From an uncultured Microbacterium sp. (GTDB taxonomy: Bacteria > Actinomycetota > Actinomycetes > Actinomycetales > Microbacteriaceae), in assembly GCA_913774665.1 (NCBI GenBank), contig CAJYHN010000008.1:70985-134984 (forward strand): a DNA stretch of 64,000 nt. The letters are read 5' to 3'. The translations under genes were made by a program, and so were the position numbers. The notes below the pieces were generated by a model. The model was not told the origin of the DNA, did no database searches, and saw nothing but the letters and a program-made list of their open reading frames with translations. Below, in pieces: positions 35,954 through 44,518 of this stretch. How positions within the stretch are numbered: position 1 is the first letter of the stretch; the number at the start of each line of letters is the position of its first letter.

Positions 35954-37137
35954 GCCGTCACCCCCTCGGGCACGCGGACAGTGAGGCGGAATCGGTCGCC
36001 GAGGCGGGTGGCATCCACTGTCCCTCCCACCGAACCCACGCGTTCGGCGATTCCCGAAAGTCCCGCCCCATCGCCGACGACAGCCGCGGCCCCCCGCGCG
36101 TCGTTCTCGACGGTCAGCACCCACGCCCCCTCGTGACGGGCGAGGGAGAGGGATGCCGACACCCCGCCCCCGTGCTTCAGCACGTTCGTCGTGGACTCGC
36201 GCACCACCGGCCCGAGCACGTCCGCCGGCGCGCGACCGGCCTCGGTATCGACCAGCAGGTCGACGGTGAGGCCCGCGGCGCGCAGCAGGTCGGCGGCGTT
36301 GGCGAGCTCGTCGGGCAGGGGCACGCCGCGGAACCGCGCGGCCAGATCCCGCGTGCCGCGTCGAGCTTCGTCGACGCTCGCGCGAGCGGCGCGGACCTGT
36401 TCGACAGCGGCATCCGGATCCCGCCCCATCATCTTCTCGGCGAGCTCGAGCTGCAGCGCGATCACCTGCAGGTGGTGGCCCTGCAGGTCGTGCAGGTCGC
36501 CGGCGAGGCGCAGGCGCTCTTGGGCTGCGGCGAGACGCCCCTCGGCGCGGCGGGCGCGGTCGAGTTCGCGCACGATGTCCCACCACCAGAGCGAGGTGGC
36601 GGTCAGCGGCGCGAGCATCGTGACGAACAGCGGCAACGCGAACGTGAGGGTGAGGTAGCCGTCGGGGCTCGAGCGCATCGCCTCGATCACCCACACCGCG
36701 ATGACGACGATGAGCATCAGCGCGACCAGTCGCACACGGATGCCACCGCGCCACCGCACCGTGCACAGCGCCTGCGCGACGAGGGCGGCGACCACGAGCA
36801 GCGACCCGGTTCCGACGCCGAGCAGCATCGCCGACGCGATGCCCAGCAGCACGAGCGGCCAGACCGATCGCCGCGCGGAGTCGTCGCCGTCGTCGAACGG
36901 CTCACGCCGGTAGTGGACGAGAAGGAGGACTCCGGATGCCACGGAGCCCGCCGCCCCGACCAGGGCGAGGACGATGTCGAGCGGCGTCCCCCGCAGGACG
37001 ACCACGAACGCCCACATGAGAATGGCGAAGACGTGGAGGACCATGACGGAGGCGGCGGTGTACCACCAGGTGACGCGGACGTCACGGGCGTACGTGGCCG
37101 CGGGCGTCAGGACGGGTGCGGGGGCGGGTGCGCTCAC
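35950..37137 (-). CDS. DesK-like sensor histidine kinase
   Basis: About 395 residues. The N-terminal half has several membrane segments (TAASVMVLHVFAILMWAFVV and others) without a clear sensor domain. The H-box RLAGDLHDLQGHHLQVIAL lies near residue 215, an N-box ESTTNVLKHGG near 310, and a G-rich ATPase lid near the end, as in HisKA_3 kinases. GTG 37137 lies 7 nt after TACTGT; GTG 37146 adds three codons. Cognate of the regulator downstream. Confidence 0.92.
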   Translation of the reverse strand: MSAPAPAPVLTPAATYARDVRVTWWYTAASVMVLHVFAILMWAFVVVLRGTPLDIVLALVGAAGSVASGVLLLVHYRREPFDDGDDSARRSVWPLVLLGIASAMLLGVGTGSLLVVAALVAQALCTVRWRGGIRVRLVALMLIVVIAVWVIEAMRSSPDGYLTLTFALPLFVTMLAPLTATSLWWWDIVRELDRARRAEGRLAAAQERLRLAGDLHDLQGHHLQVIALQLELAEKMMGRDPDAAVEQVRAARASVDEARRGTRDLAARFRGVPLPDELANAADLLRAAGLTVDLLVDTEAGRAPADVLGPVVRESTTNVLKHGGGVSASLSLARHEGAWVLTVENDARGAAAVVGDGAGLSGIAERVGSVGGTVDATRLGDRFRLTVRVPEGVTA

Positions 37138-37156
37138 CCCCGCCACAGTACGGGCA

Positions 37157-37174
37157 TGACATTCGTCACGGGTG
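37157..37174. promoter_or_regulatory. 18-bp site TGACATTCGTCACGGGTG, copy 1
   Basis: Contains the dyad TGAC-ATTC-GTCA. It lies just upstream of the kinase gene, overlapping its expected -35 region. An identical 18-mer is at 37576. Likely operator of the adjacent response regulator, giving autoregulation. Confidence 0.65.
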
Positions 37175-37212
37175 GGCCGCGGAATCGTCCCGCCGGAGAC
37201 GAACGACCGCTG

Positions 37213-37494
37213 TCAGCGGTAGTTGTCGGGAAGCTCAGGCGGAACGCGGTCGCGGTCCTGCGTGGTCTCGACCGACGTGGGCTCCGCCCTCAGCTGCATC
37301 GATGTCGAGGGCGTCCAGCCGTAGAAAGCCGACTCGACGGCGCCCGCGTCGATGACGGGGCGGATCGCCTGTCGCATGGCGTCCTTCCGCCGGCCCGCGC
37401 GACGGCGTCCGAGCACCATCCCGAGACGCACGAGCACCCCGACCGCGATGACCGCCCAGAAGAGGTACTCGATCCACACGAAGAAGCTCAACAT
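37213..37494 (-). CDS. Small single-pass membrane protein
   Basis: 93 residues: a hydrophobic N-terminal segment (LSFFVWIEYLFWAVIAVGVL), then a basic stretch RRRAGRRKDAMR and a polar tail. Preceded by AAGGAGG at proper distance. Function unknown. It lies between the two copies of the 18-bp site, so it may belong to the kinase/regulator regulon. Confidence 0.7.
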   Translation of the reverse strand: MLSFFVWIEYLFWAVIAVGVLVRLGMVLGRRRAGRRKDAMRQAIRPVIDAGAVESAFYGWTPSTSMQLRAEPTSVETTQDRDRVPPELPDNYR

Positions 37495-37575
37495 CGTTCC
37501 TCCTTCGGATCAGCCGCGGTCTCTCGCGGGGCTTGCGACGATACGCGACGCACGCGGCGCCCGAAAGGGTGGCCC

Positions 37576-37593
37576 TGACATTCGTCACGGGTG
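37576..37593. promoter_or_regulatory. 18-bp site TGACATTCGTCACGGGTG, copy 2
   Basis: Identical to the site at 37157. It sits between the divergent small membrane protein (start 37494) and efflux-like protein (start 37709) genes, and could serve either. Confidence 0.65.
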
Positions 37594-37708
37594 CGCCCTC
37601 GCATCCTCACGCTCGCTCGTGACACCACCACACTGCCTCGCAACGTCGGGCGCCGGTGGGATGGAATCACCGCGGAACACGCCGCGACCTCGTCCCCCAG
37701 GAGTCCTC

Positions 37709-38209
37709 ATGTCGAATCCCATATCCGACCTCATCGCCGGCTTCCAGGGCCTCGTCGCCGACGTGCCCGACCTCGTCCAGCCGCTCATCGTCGCCCTCGC
37801 TGGGGCTGTGCCGTTCATCGAGGGTGAAGGTGCCGCCGCGATCGGCATCATCGGCGGCATCCCTCCGATCGTCGCCGCCATCGCCGGCGCGGTCGGCAAC
37901 CTCATCTGCGTCGCCGTGGTCGTGCTCGCGACTTCGCGCGTGCGCACCGCCGTCACCACCCGCCGCGGCGCCATCGAGAAACCCCCGACCGCCCGCCGCG
38001 AGAAGTTCGAAAAGGCCTACCACCGCTACGGAACCCCGGGCGTGAGCCTGCTCGGCCCCCTGCTGCTGCCGACGCAGTTCACCGCCGCGGCCCTCACCTC
38101 CACCGGCGTGCCGCCGATGCGCGTGCTCGCCTGGCAGGCCGCCGCGATCGTGCTGTGGACGACGGTGATCACGCTGATCATCACGGGCGTGATCCGCGCG
38201 GTGGCGTGA
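37709..38209 (+). CDS. Small integral membrane protein, putative efflux/DedA-like
   Basis: 166 residues with about four hydrophobic segments: LIVALAGAVPFIEGEGAAAI, then IVAAIAGAVGNLICVAVVVL, and two C-terminal ones. The FIEGEGAAAIG and YGTPGVSLLGPLLLPTQF pair is typical of the family annotated as small multidrug efflux proteins, related to the DedA-like fold. CAGGAG lies 5 nt before ATG 37709. The substrate is unknown. Downstream of the second 18-bp site. Confidence 0.8.
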   Translation: MSNPISDLIAGFQGLVADVPDLVQPLIVALAGAVPFIEGEGAAAIGIIGGIPPIVAAIAGAVGNLICVAVVVLATSRVRTAVTTRRGAIEKPPTARREKFEKAYHRYGTPGVSLLGPLLLPTQFTAAALTSTGVPPMRVLAWQAAAIVLWTTVITLIITGVIRAVA

Positions 38210-38368
38210 CAAGACCGGCAGGGTGGATGCCGAGACCCGAGGCCGCAACCGAGTTCTCGACCCGCTCAGCGAGGTCATAACGAAGACCTCGGTGTACGCA
38301 ACCTCCGCGCGGCCAGCGTATGCCTGGATGGGAGAACCCCGCCCGGATTCGAAAGGACCCTGAGCCCC

Positions 38369-38839
38369 ATGCCGCAGCAGACCGTGACCCTGACTCTCGG
38401 AGAGCCGATCTACGCGCAGGCCCTGTACTACACGGCGATGTTCTCGCAGAAGCCGTTCCGCGAGGCGCTGCTCGTCTACCGCCGGGGCGGGACGTACACG
38501 ATCCTCTCCCCCGGCGAGGATCATCACGGGTGCTGGGTATCGGCCACGGCCCCTCTCGATCCCCCGCGGCACGTCTCATTCATGTCGTGGCCGTCCGCCG
38601 ACTGGGACCACGACATCGCCGCCCACACCCTCACCTTCGCGCCCGATACCGGCGCGTTCACGCAGGAGCTGCGCCTGCCGGGCGAGCCCGTTCCGCGCGC
38701 GCAGCACGGATACGCCGTCGCCGTGCCGTCGCCCGACGAGATCGATTCCGGCCTCGGGTGGAAGGTTCTGCGGGAGCGGTACGCGGCGACCTTCGCTGCG
38801 CTACACGACCTCGTCGGGGTGCGGGGGTCGGGCGGCTGA
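38369..38839 (+). CDS. Hypothetical protein (156 residues)
   Basis: Not recognised. Begins MPQQTVTLTLGEPIYAQALY, has a Trp- and His-rich middle (GEDHHGCWV, WPSADWDHD), no membrane segment and no signal peptide. AAAGGA stands about 10 nt before the ATG. Third-position GC is high, so it is a likely real gene. Confidence 0.65.
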   Translation: MPQQTVTLTLGEPIYAQALYYTAMFSQKPFREALLVYRRGGTYTILSPGEDHHGCWVSATAPLDPPRHVSFMSWPSADWDHDIAAHTLTFAPDTGAFTQELRLPGEPVPRAQHGYAVAVPSPDEIDSGLGWKVLRERYAATFAALHDLVGVRGSGG

Positions 38840-38859
38840 CCGACAGGCCGGTCCCCCGT

Positions 38860-38865
38860 TAGTCT
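38860..38865 (+). promoter_or_regulatory. Putative -10 box (leaderless)
   Basis: TAGTCT, 6 nt before ATG 38872. Confidence 0.45.
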
Positions 38866-38871
38866 CGACTC

Positions 38872-39213
38872 ATGACCTGCTCCGCTCGCCCCACCTTCGC
38901 CGAGATCCACGAGTGGGTGACCGAATACGAAAAGCACGACCGTGTCGCGCACGCCACGGTGCACGTGCTCCGCCAGGACGACCCCGAGCACCTCGAGTCC
39001 GGCATGGTGGCGATCCACCTCAACCACGGCCCCGCATCGATCTCGTTGAACGTGGACTGCGAGCGGACGTGGACGGCCTCTCTCTCGGAGCGCTCCGGCG
39101 AGTTCCCCCTGTCGGGCGGCAACCTCGTCGCGCTCGGCGAGGAGCTGTACACGACGGGAAAGCTCTGCGAGTACCTGCAGGCGCGCACCGACGAAGCCGT
39201 CGCGGCTTCGTGA
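38872..39213 (+). CDS. Hypothetical protein (113 residues)
   Basis: A small acidic soluble protein of alpha/beta look (FAEIHEWVTEYEKHDRV at the start, ISLNVDCERTWTASLSE in the middle). No family recognised. The stop overlaps the next gene's GTG by 4 nt (GTGA), so the two are coupled. Confidence 0.65.
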   Translation: MTCSARPTFAEIHEWVTEYEKHDRVAHATVHVLRQDDPEHLESGMVAIHLNHGPASISLNVDCERTWTASLSERSGEFPLSGGNLVALGEELYTTGKLCEYLQARTDEAVAAS

Positions 39214-39446
39214 CGCACAGCGAGCTGCCGCACATCGAACCCGGCGTCTACGAGCACTTCAAGGGCCAGCGCTACGAGGTGTTCGGCATTGCGAGGCACT
39301 CCGAGACCGAAGAGGTCTTCGTCTCGTACCGCACGCTGTACGGCGACCACTCTTTGTGGGTACGCCCGATCGCGATGTTCACCGAGCACATCGAGCGCGA
39401 CGGATACTCGGGTCCGCGGTTCCGTCGCGTCGGCCCCTCGAGCTGA
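39210..39446 (+). CDS. DUF1653 domain protein
   Basis: 78 residues: PGVYEHFKGQRYEVFGIARH, then YRTLYGDHSLWVRPIAMF is the DUF1653 signature (GxYxHxKGxxYxV...YxxLYGxxxLWxRP). Function unknown; a beta-barrel-like fold is expected. Start GTG 39210 coupled to the preceding gene. Confidence 0.85.
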   Translation: MTHSELPHIEPGVYEHFKGQRYEVFGIARHSETEEVFVSYRTLYGDHSLWVRPIAMFTEHIERDGYSGPRFRRVGPSS

Positions 39447-39531
39447 CATCGCTCCCGGTGCGCTCCGCCGGGTTCACGGCATCCGTTCGACGTTCCCTCC
39501 GACGGCGGTCCTCCCGTGACAGAGTGACGGC

Positions 39532-40167
39532 GTGAAACTGTATTCCGACTTCGCCGTGCAACGCGGGCGTCAGGTGATCGCCGACATCGTCGCTCTCGCG
39601 CTCATCGCGGTGAGCATTTTCGCGGGGATCACCGTCTTCTCCGCCGTCGACCAGTTCGCGCAGTTCGGCCGTCAGCTGCGGACCACCGGCGTGGACTTCC
39701 GCACGTCGATGACCGACGCGGGCACGCGACTCGGAGGAGTTCCTTTCATCGGAGAAGGGATCAGCAGCCCGTTCACCACGGCGAGCTCCGCGGGCGACAC
39801 CCTCACGGCGGTCGGCCAGACGCAGCAGGACATCGTTCGCCAGGCGGCGATCGCGCTCGGCGTCGGAGTCGCGGCGCTACCGATCCTCATCGTTCTGCTG
39901 GTCTGGCTCCTCCCCCGCCTCCGCTTCGTCTCGCTCGCGACGCGCACCCGGGCTCAGGTGCGCGCGGGCCTCACCACCGACCTTCTCGCGCTGCGGGCTC
40001 TCTCGCATCAGAAGGTGGGCACACTCACGAAGGTCGACCCCGACGCGGCGGCCGCCTGGCGCCGCGGCGACCCCGTCGTCATGCAGCGCCTCGCCGGTCT
40101 GGAGCTGAGGTCTGTCGGCATCCGAATCCCCTCACCGGGGCCGAATACCGCGGCGAGCGTGCGTTAG
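39532..40167 (+). CDS. Two-pass membrane protein of unknown function
   Basis: 211 residues; a hydrophobic N-terminal segment (VIADIVALALIAVSIFAGIT) and a second near residue 110 (LGVGVAALPILIVLLVWLLP) enclose a polar loop. The C-terminal region is cytoplasmic and basic. GTG start at 39532. It ends 4 nt inside the convergent flavoprotein gene. Function not recognisable. Confidence 0.7.
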   Translation: MKLYSDFAVQRGRQVIADIVALALIAVSIFAGITVFSAVDQFAQFGRQLRTTGVDFRTSMTDAGTRLGGVPFIGEGISSPFTTASSAGDTLTAVGQTQQDIVRQAAIALGVGVAALPILIVLLVWLLPRLRFVSLATRTRAQVRAGLTTDLLALRALSHQKVGTLTKVDPDAAAAWRRGDPVVMQRLAGLELRSVGIRIPSPGPNTAASVR

Positions 40168-41015
40168 GACCGTCCGTCACGAACGAGGGCGACGGATGCC
40201 GCGATGTCGGCCGCCGCGGTCAGCCCCGACGCCATCGCGGTGACCACCGCAGCGGGGATTCGAGAATCGACCCTCTTCGCGACGTCGCCCGCTGCCCACA
40301 CGCCCGCTCGGCTGGTGCGCCCGAGCGCATCGATCTCGATCCCCTCCGGGGCGGAGCGGATGCCGAGATCGTCCGCGATCCCCGATCGAGCGCGTGCGTT
40401 CGGGGGGATGAACGCGCAGGCAGCCTCGACCGCGTCGCCGTCGCGCAGGTCGATCCGCACCCCGGTAGCCGACCGGCTCACGGACAGGACATCTGCCGGT
40501 GCGACGACCGGTACGGATGACGACAGCCCGCGTAGGAGCCCGCCCACATGCTCGGCGTGGCCCCCGTCGGAGATGACGGCGATCGGGCCGGGCGCGAACT
40601 CGTGACCGTGGCAGTAGGGGCACGGCAGCACGATGTCGCCCCAGAGTTCGCGAACCCCGGGGATGGGCAGCAACGCGTCGTCGACGCCGCTCGCGAGAAG
40701 GAGGCGTTCGGCGCTCCACTGCGCGCTCGGGGTGACGAGCACCAGCCCGCTCCCGTCCTCGCGCGCGGTCTCGACGCGCTCGGGCACGCGGCGCACCCAG
40801 GGATAGGCGGCGAGTTCTTCATGCACGGCGGCCCGGAGCGCTGCGGGCTCCGCGCCCGCCCACCCGAGCACATTGCCCATCACCGACGAAGAGGCGTTCC
40901 GGTACCGCCCGTCGTCGAAGACGACCGTCTCGACGTGCATTCGCCCGAGGGTGAGAGCAGCCTGCAGGCCCGCGGGGCCGCCCCCGATGATCGCCGCCTG
41001 ATACTTCCACGTCAC
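40164..41015 (-). CDS. Thioredoxin-reductase-like FAD/NAD(P) oxidoreductase
   Basis: 283 residues. FAD motif AAIIGGGPAGLQAALTLGRM at the N-terminus, redox CxxC in LPCPYCHGHEFAP (mid-protein), and the C-terminal AGVWAAGDVAKRV FAD-contact region. Shorter than canonical TrxR, but the two dinucleotide domains are present. Start GTG 41015 lies 6 nt after a CATAGT box. It is divergent from the copper-storage-like gene, hinting at a shared role in metal or thiol stress. Confidence 0.87.
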   Translation of the reverse strand: MTWKYQAAIIGGGPAGLQAALTLGRMHVETVVFDDGRYRNASSSVMGNVLGWAGAEPAALRAAVHEELAAYPWVRRVPERVETAREDGSGLVLVTPSAQWSAERLLLASGVDDALLPIPGVRELWGDIVLPCPYCHGHEFAPGPIAVISDGGHAEHVGGLLRGLSSSVPVVAPADVLSVSRSATGVRIDLRDGDAVEAACAFIPPNARARSGIADDLGIRSAPEGIEIDALGRTSRAGVWAAGDVAKRVDSRIPAAVVTAMASGLTAAADIAASVALVRDGRS

Positions 41016-41236
41016 TGGATCACTATGACGAATCCAGCGCCGACAGCCAAGGAAGATCGCCCGCTCGAGGGCGATTGATCGGAGCCGTCCAAGACGATGT
41101 GAGCCGGCATCGGCGGTTTGATCAACCTCCCCTGAGCCCTGTCGAATCACGCGGCTCGCGGCGTAGCATCGCGGTACGCCGGAGTCCCTCCGCGGCCTCC
41201 GGTGCCTCCGAACCGACGAGAGCACGGGAGATCCAG

Positions 41237-41638
41237 ATGGACACGATGGCGATGATGAAGTCGATGGACATGGGCGAGATGACCATGGACATGGATGCCA
41301 TGCAGGAATGCATGCAGTCCCTGAACGCGTGCGCGATGGCCGCGGCGATGTGCGCCGGCAGCGACATGATGCACGGCGCCGAGATGGCCACGTGCTGCGC
41401 CATGTGCTCGAACATGGTCGAGATGGCGCAGGCGACGATGCACATGATGATGCGTCCCGCCGGCATGAACATGGACGTGATGAGCGCCATGATGACCGCC
41501 TGCATGACCATGGGCAAGGCATGCGCTGCCGAGTGCCGTGCGCACGGCGACATGGACGAGATGTGCCGCTACTGCGCCATGGCCTGCGACGACATGGTCA
41601 TGAAGTGCGAGGCGATGATGGCCTCGATGACCGCCTGA
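41237..41638 (+). CDS. Four-helix-bundle copper storage protein (Csp-like), Met/Cys-rich
   Basis: 133 residues with 13 Cys and, by my count, 38 Met (about 29 percent). The ECMQSLNACAMAA and ATCCAMCSNM segments and C-terminal MCRYCAMACDDM match the Csp1/Csp3 (DUF326-like) family, which binds many Cu(I) ions along the core of a helical bundle. No signal peptide, so a cytosolic copper store is likely. Preceded by GGGAG about 8 nt before ATG 41237 and followed by a strong terminator. The extreme Met content may add soft-metal ligands. Confidence 0.88.
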   Translation: MDTMAMMKSMDMGEMTMDMDAMQECMQSLNACAMAAAMCAGSDMMHGAEMATCCAMCSNMVEMAQATMHMMMRPAGMNMDVMSAMMTACMTMGKACAAECRAHGDMDEMCRYCAMACDDMVMKCEAMMASMTA

Positions 41639-41652
41639 GTTCTCTTCTTCGC

Positions 41653-41690
41653 GCGGCCGCTGACGTGTCGTCGGCGGCCGCTCGGCTTTT
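41653..41690 (+). terminator. Terminator of the copper-storage-like gene
   Basis: A 13-bp stem (GCGGCCGCTGACG / CGTCGGCGGCCGC, one G-T wobble) with a 3-nt loop, followed by TCGGCTTTT. Confidence 0.8.
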
Positions 41691-41723
41691 CAGCCATCAA
41701 CCAGGGAGCGGGCGAGGTGCTTC

Positions 41724-42116
41724 TCAGCGCGATGCTCGCGCCGGCCGAGCGTTAATCGCGCGGAAGATCAGGTAGAAGCTCGACCAGAGGACGAATCCCA
41801 CAAACAGAAACAAGCTGATGACAAGAAGAACGCCAGCGGGAGTATCTATCGCAAACCATCCGCTGAGAAAAAGGGCAGGCAACACGGTCACCGCCATGAT
41901 CGCGAAGTGAAGAATTGACTGCCGTCGCAGCGACCAGCGGTCGATCTGATAGATGACCGAGGTACCGGCAACCGCAGCGCTTATGACGGCGACCGCGAGC
42001 GTCGCGCGTCCGTTCTCCGCTTGCCCTTGAAGAAGGAGCGCACTTCCGATTCCGCCCATGATGACGAGCGGGATGCCACCTCGAAGGGCGGCCTGCGCAA
42101 TGGGGCTCATAATCAC
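41724..42116 (-). CDS. DUF3021-like membrane protein
   Basis: 130 residues with about four hydrophobic segments (IPLVIMGGIGSALLLQG, TLAVAVISAAVAGTSVIYQI, ILHFAIMAVTVLPALFLSGW, GVLLVISLFLFVGFVLW). The pattern matches DUF3021. Its sequence has visibly more A/T in third positions than neighbours, hinting at foreign origin. DUF3021 proteins often accompany LytTR regulators; none is seen here. M3 is an alternative start. Confidence 0.75.
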   Translation of the reverse strand: MIMSPIAQAALRGGIPLVIMGGIGSALLLQGQAENGRATLAVAVISAAVAGTSVIYQIDRWSLRRQSILHFAIMAVTVLPALFLSGWFAIDTPAGVLLVISLFLFVGFVLWSSFYLIFRAINARPARASR

Positions 42117-42254
42117 GAGTCAATCACGGGCCTCGGACTCAAACCCGCAACGCGACAAGCATCAACTCAGTCGCGACCCGACTTCGCCAAGGCGCAATCG
42201 CCTGCAGCGGTTCGCGAAGCACCACCCACCGAACTCACGTCGACGGGCGCTCCG

Positions 42255-42512
42255 TTATGCGGCGCGCGCGGTCGTGATGATCGCGGACGCGCTGAGCAGT
42301 TCGGCGACCGGGTGGTACGCCACCGGCTCCCCCGCCTCGATATCGACGGCCGGACCGACGATCCGCAGCTGAACCGTTGTGCCGTTCAGCAGGGCGACCG
42401 TTGCGGTCGAGCCGTTGGCCTCGATGACGAGGCCGTCCCACCAGGCTGAGGGGTTCGATGCTGCCATGCAGCGCTGGATCGGGTGGACTGTCGACGAGAT
42501 CGTGCGGGACAT
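42255..42512 (-). CDS. Small hypothetical protein (85 residues)
   Basis: Begins MSRTISSTVHPIQRCMAASN; AWWDGLVIEANGSTATVALL and a later VGPAVDIEAGEPVAYHPVAE suggest a small beta-barrel. ATG 42512 chosen; the frame upstream to 42605 is arginine/proline-rich shadow. Function unknown. Confidence 0.55.
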   Translation of the reverse strand: MSRTISSTVHPIQRCMAASNPSAWWDGLVIEANGSTATVALLNGTTVQLRIVGPAVDIEAGEPVAYHPVAELLSASAIITTARAA

Positions 42513-42638
42513 GGCTTCACCTGCCTTCGGAGGGGTTGGTGAGATGAAGCTACGGGATGCCGCGGGGGCGGGCGATCTGGGGCGTAGCGGGGCGTAACAC
42601 CGCACGTGACGACGTAGGTCAACGACAGAGTCCGGGCG

Positions 42639-42998
42639 TCACTCGGCGACGATCCCCCCGTCGTCGTCGAAACGAACACCCTCGGCTTCGAGCCGCTCAC
42701 GTGCCGCGTGATGCACGACGCCGCGCCGCCGCGGATCGGTCTCCAGGAGACGTAACAGCGTCTCACGCGTGGTCGACGGATGCTCGGCCACGGCGATCCT
42801 GACGCTCCAGAAACGGTCGTCGGCGAAACGATCCAGCACGGCAGCACTGGCGTTCGGATTCAGGGCGGCGACGTTGCGGATCGCCTGGTTCGGATCGGTG
42901 AAGAACGGCTCGAACTCGTCATCGGAACTCGCCGCCGACGCCCGCGCGTACCGGCGCTCCTCGTCGGCTCTTTCCTCCGGAATCTTGCGCTTTCCCAT
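42639..42998 (-). CDS. Leucine-rich-repeat-variant (LRV)-like protein
   Basis: 119 residues. Two to three LRV-type repeats: AIRNVAALNPNASAAVLDRF, then WSVRIAVAEHPSTTRETLLR and a shorter third. The N-terminus is charged. ATG 42998 preceded by GAGAGGATC. Such helical repeats bind protein or nucleic-acid partners; the partner here is unknown. Confidence 0.7.
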   Translation of the reverse strand: MGKRKIPEERADEERRYARASAASSDDEFEPFFTDPNQAIRNVAALNPNASAAVLDRFADDRFWSVRIAVAEHPSTTRETLLRLLETDPRRRGVVHHAARERLEAEGVRFDDDGGIVAE

Positions 42999-43228
42999 GT
43001 CGATCCTCTCCGTCTGCGTCGTGTTCCCGTGACAAAGCCCGCGGCTCGCGACCGGGGCCGGCGGGCTCACCGTCGTCCTTGCCGCACACCGTTCAGCGAC
43101 CACGTCGCCCTCGCGATCACGACGATAGCTCCCACCACCGACACCCGGGAGGCTGGGGCAGCACGCCGAGGCGCACGCTGGTGGCGAAAGTCGAAGGCGC
43201 ATGGACACGCCGAGCGGTGCAACGCCCG

Positions 43229-44518
43229 TCACGTGTGGGGCGCGTCGGCTCCCTCGAGCAGAAGGTCATCGTAGATCCGGAGGGCCAGCGCCACCTGCAG
43301 AGGATCCACCCCGCGCGCTCCGACCGAGCCCTCGAACCGATCGACGCGCTGCCGCACGGTATTGCGATGCACGCCGAGGTGCTCCGCCGCCCGCACCGCG
43401 TTCTTGTCGGCGGCGTAGTAGGCCGCGACGGTGTCGCGCATCACGCGCGCCTGCTCGCCGGCACCGGCGTAGTCGCCCAGAACCTCGCGCACCCACGTCG
43501 CCGTCGCCGTGGCATCCTTCGTCAGCAGCTGGACCAGCGCGACCTGGGGGTCGGCGTACGACACCACAGCTCGGTCCCGGTAGCGGGGCGACGACAGCGC
43601 CACGAGCCGTGCGATCGCGGCCTGCTCGTGCGTTCGGCGAAAACCCTCGACGTCGTGGCCCGGCTCGCCGAGGGCGGTCCGCACGCCGGGCACCGTCGCC
43701 ACGAGTTCCTCCACCCGTGCCAGTGCTCCCGCGTCGAGCCGAGCCCCGCCGAACCATGCCCAGGCCGTGGATCGATCGACCACGGTGATGAGCGGCGCGG
43801 CGGACGAGTGCACCACCGTGGCCAGTCGGCGCAGCAGGAGGTCGATCTCGTGCTGGCGCGCCGCGTCCTCGGCATCCACGTCGGACCAGGCCATCACCCC
43901 GAGGTGCGTCTGTGCGAGCGTGTATCCGGTCTCCGAGACGAACCCGCGGATCGGCAGGGAGTCTCCGCGCAGCACCTTGAGAATGATGCTCGCGTTGAGG
44001 GTCGCTCGGGTGCTCCACCAGCGCCGACGCTCCTGCTCGTGCACGCCGGTCACGAGCTGCAGGATCCAGTCGATGTAACGGTGCACGACGTCGGCGATGT
44101 CGCGGACGACGTCGATCTTGACGCGGTCGCTCACACCCAGGCGCTCGGCCTCGTCCATACCGAGCCGCAGGAACATGCTCTGACCCAGGTAGTAGGCGCG
44201 CGTCAGGGCCGCCAGGGGCACATCGCGCTGCGCGAGACGCGCCGCGTACTCGACGGCGGCCGTGGTCGGCTGCAGGCTCTCGAGATCGATGCCGTTCGCG
44301 AGGATGTGGCAGATCGTCGTGACGTTGCCCTCGATACTCGCCTGCAGCATCTCGACCAGCTGAGGGTCGCCGCCCAGGTCGTCGATGCGGGATGCCAACA
44401 GGTCTCGCATCTCGCGGACGATCTCGGGCATGCGCAGGTCGAGCTGCCGCGCGACGAGCGCGAGGAGCTCGGAAACGTCGCCCGTGTGCTCTTCGGCGGA
44501 ACCGGATGCCGTCGTCAC
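43229..44518 (-). CDS. PucR-family transcriptional regulator
   Basis: 429 residues. The C-terminal PucR HTH_30 domain is clear: VRAAEHLGVHRNTVRQRVDR followed by LQVALALRIYDDLLL. A GGDEF-like/PucR central region precedes it, and an N-terminal helical part with IDDLGGDPQLVEMLQASIEG is like the domain found in many actinobacterial PucR proteins. Start GTG 44518 overlaps the FAD oxidoreductase stop (GTGA). As the last gene of the four-gene operon it probably controls that operon. Confidence 0.88.
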   Translation of the reverse strand: MTTASGSAEEHTGDVSELLALVARQLDLRMPEIVREMRDLLASRIDDLGGDPQLVEMLQASIEGNVTTICHILANGIDLESLQPTTAAVEYAARLAQRDVPLAALTRAYYLGQSMFLRLGMDEAERLGVSDRVKIDVVRDIADVVHRYIDWILQLVTGVHEQERRRWWSTRATLNASIILKVLRGDSLPIRGFVSETGYTLAQTHLGVMAWSDVDAEDAARQHEIDLLLRRLATVVHSSAAPLITVVDRSTAWAWFGGARLDAGALARVEELVATVPGVRTALGEPGHDVEGFRRTHEQAAIARLVALSSPRYRDRAVVSYADPQVALVQLLTKDATATATWVREVLGDYAGAGEQARVMRDTVAAYYAADKNAVRAAEHLGVHRNTVRQRVDRFEGSVGARGVDPLQVALALRIYDDLLLEGADAPHT

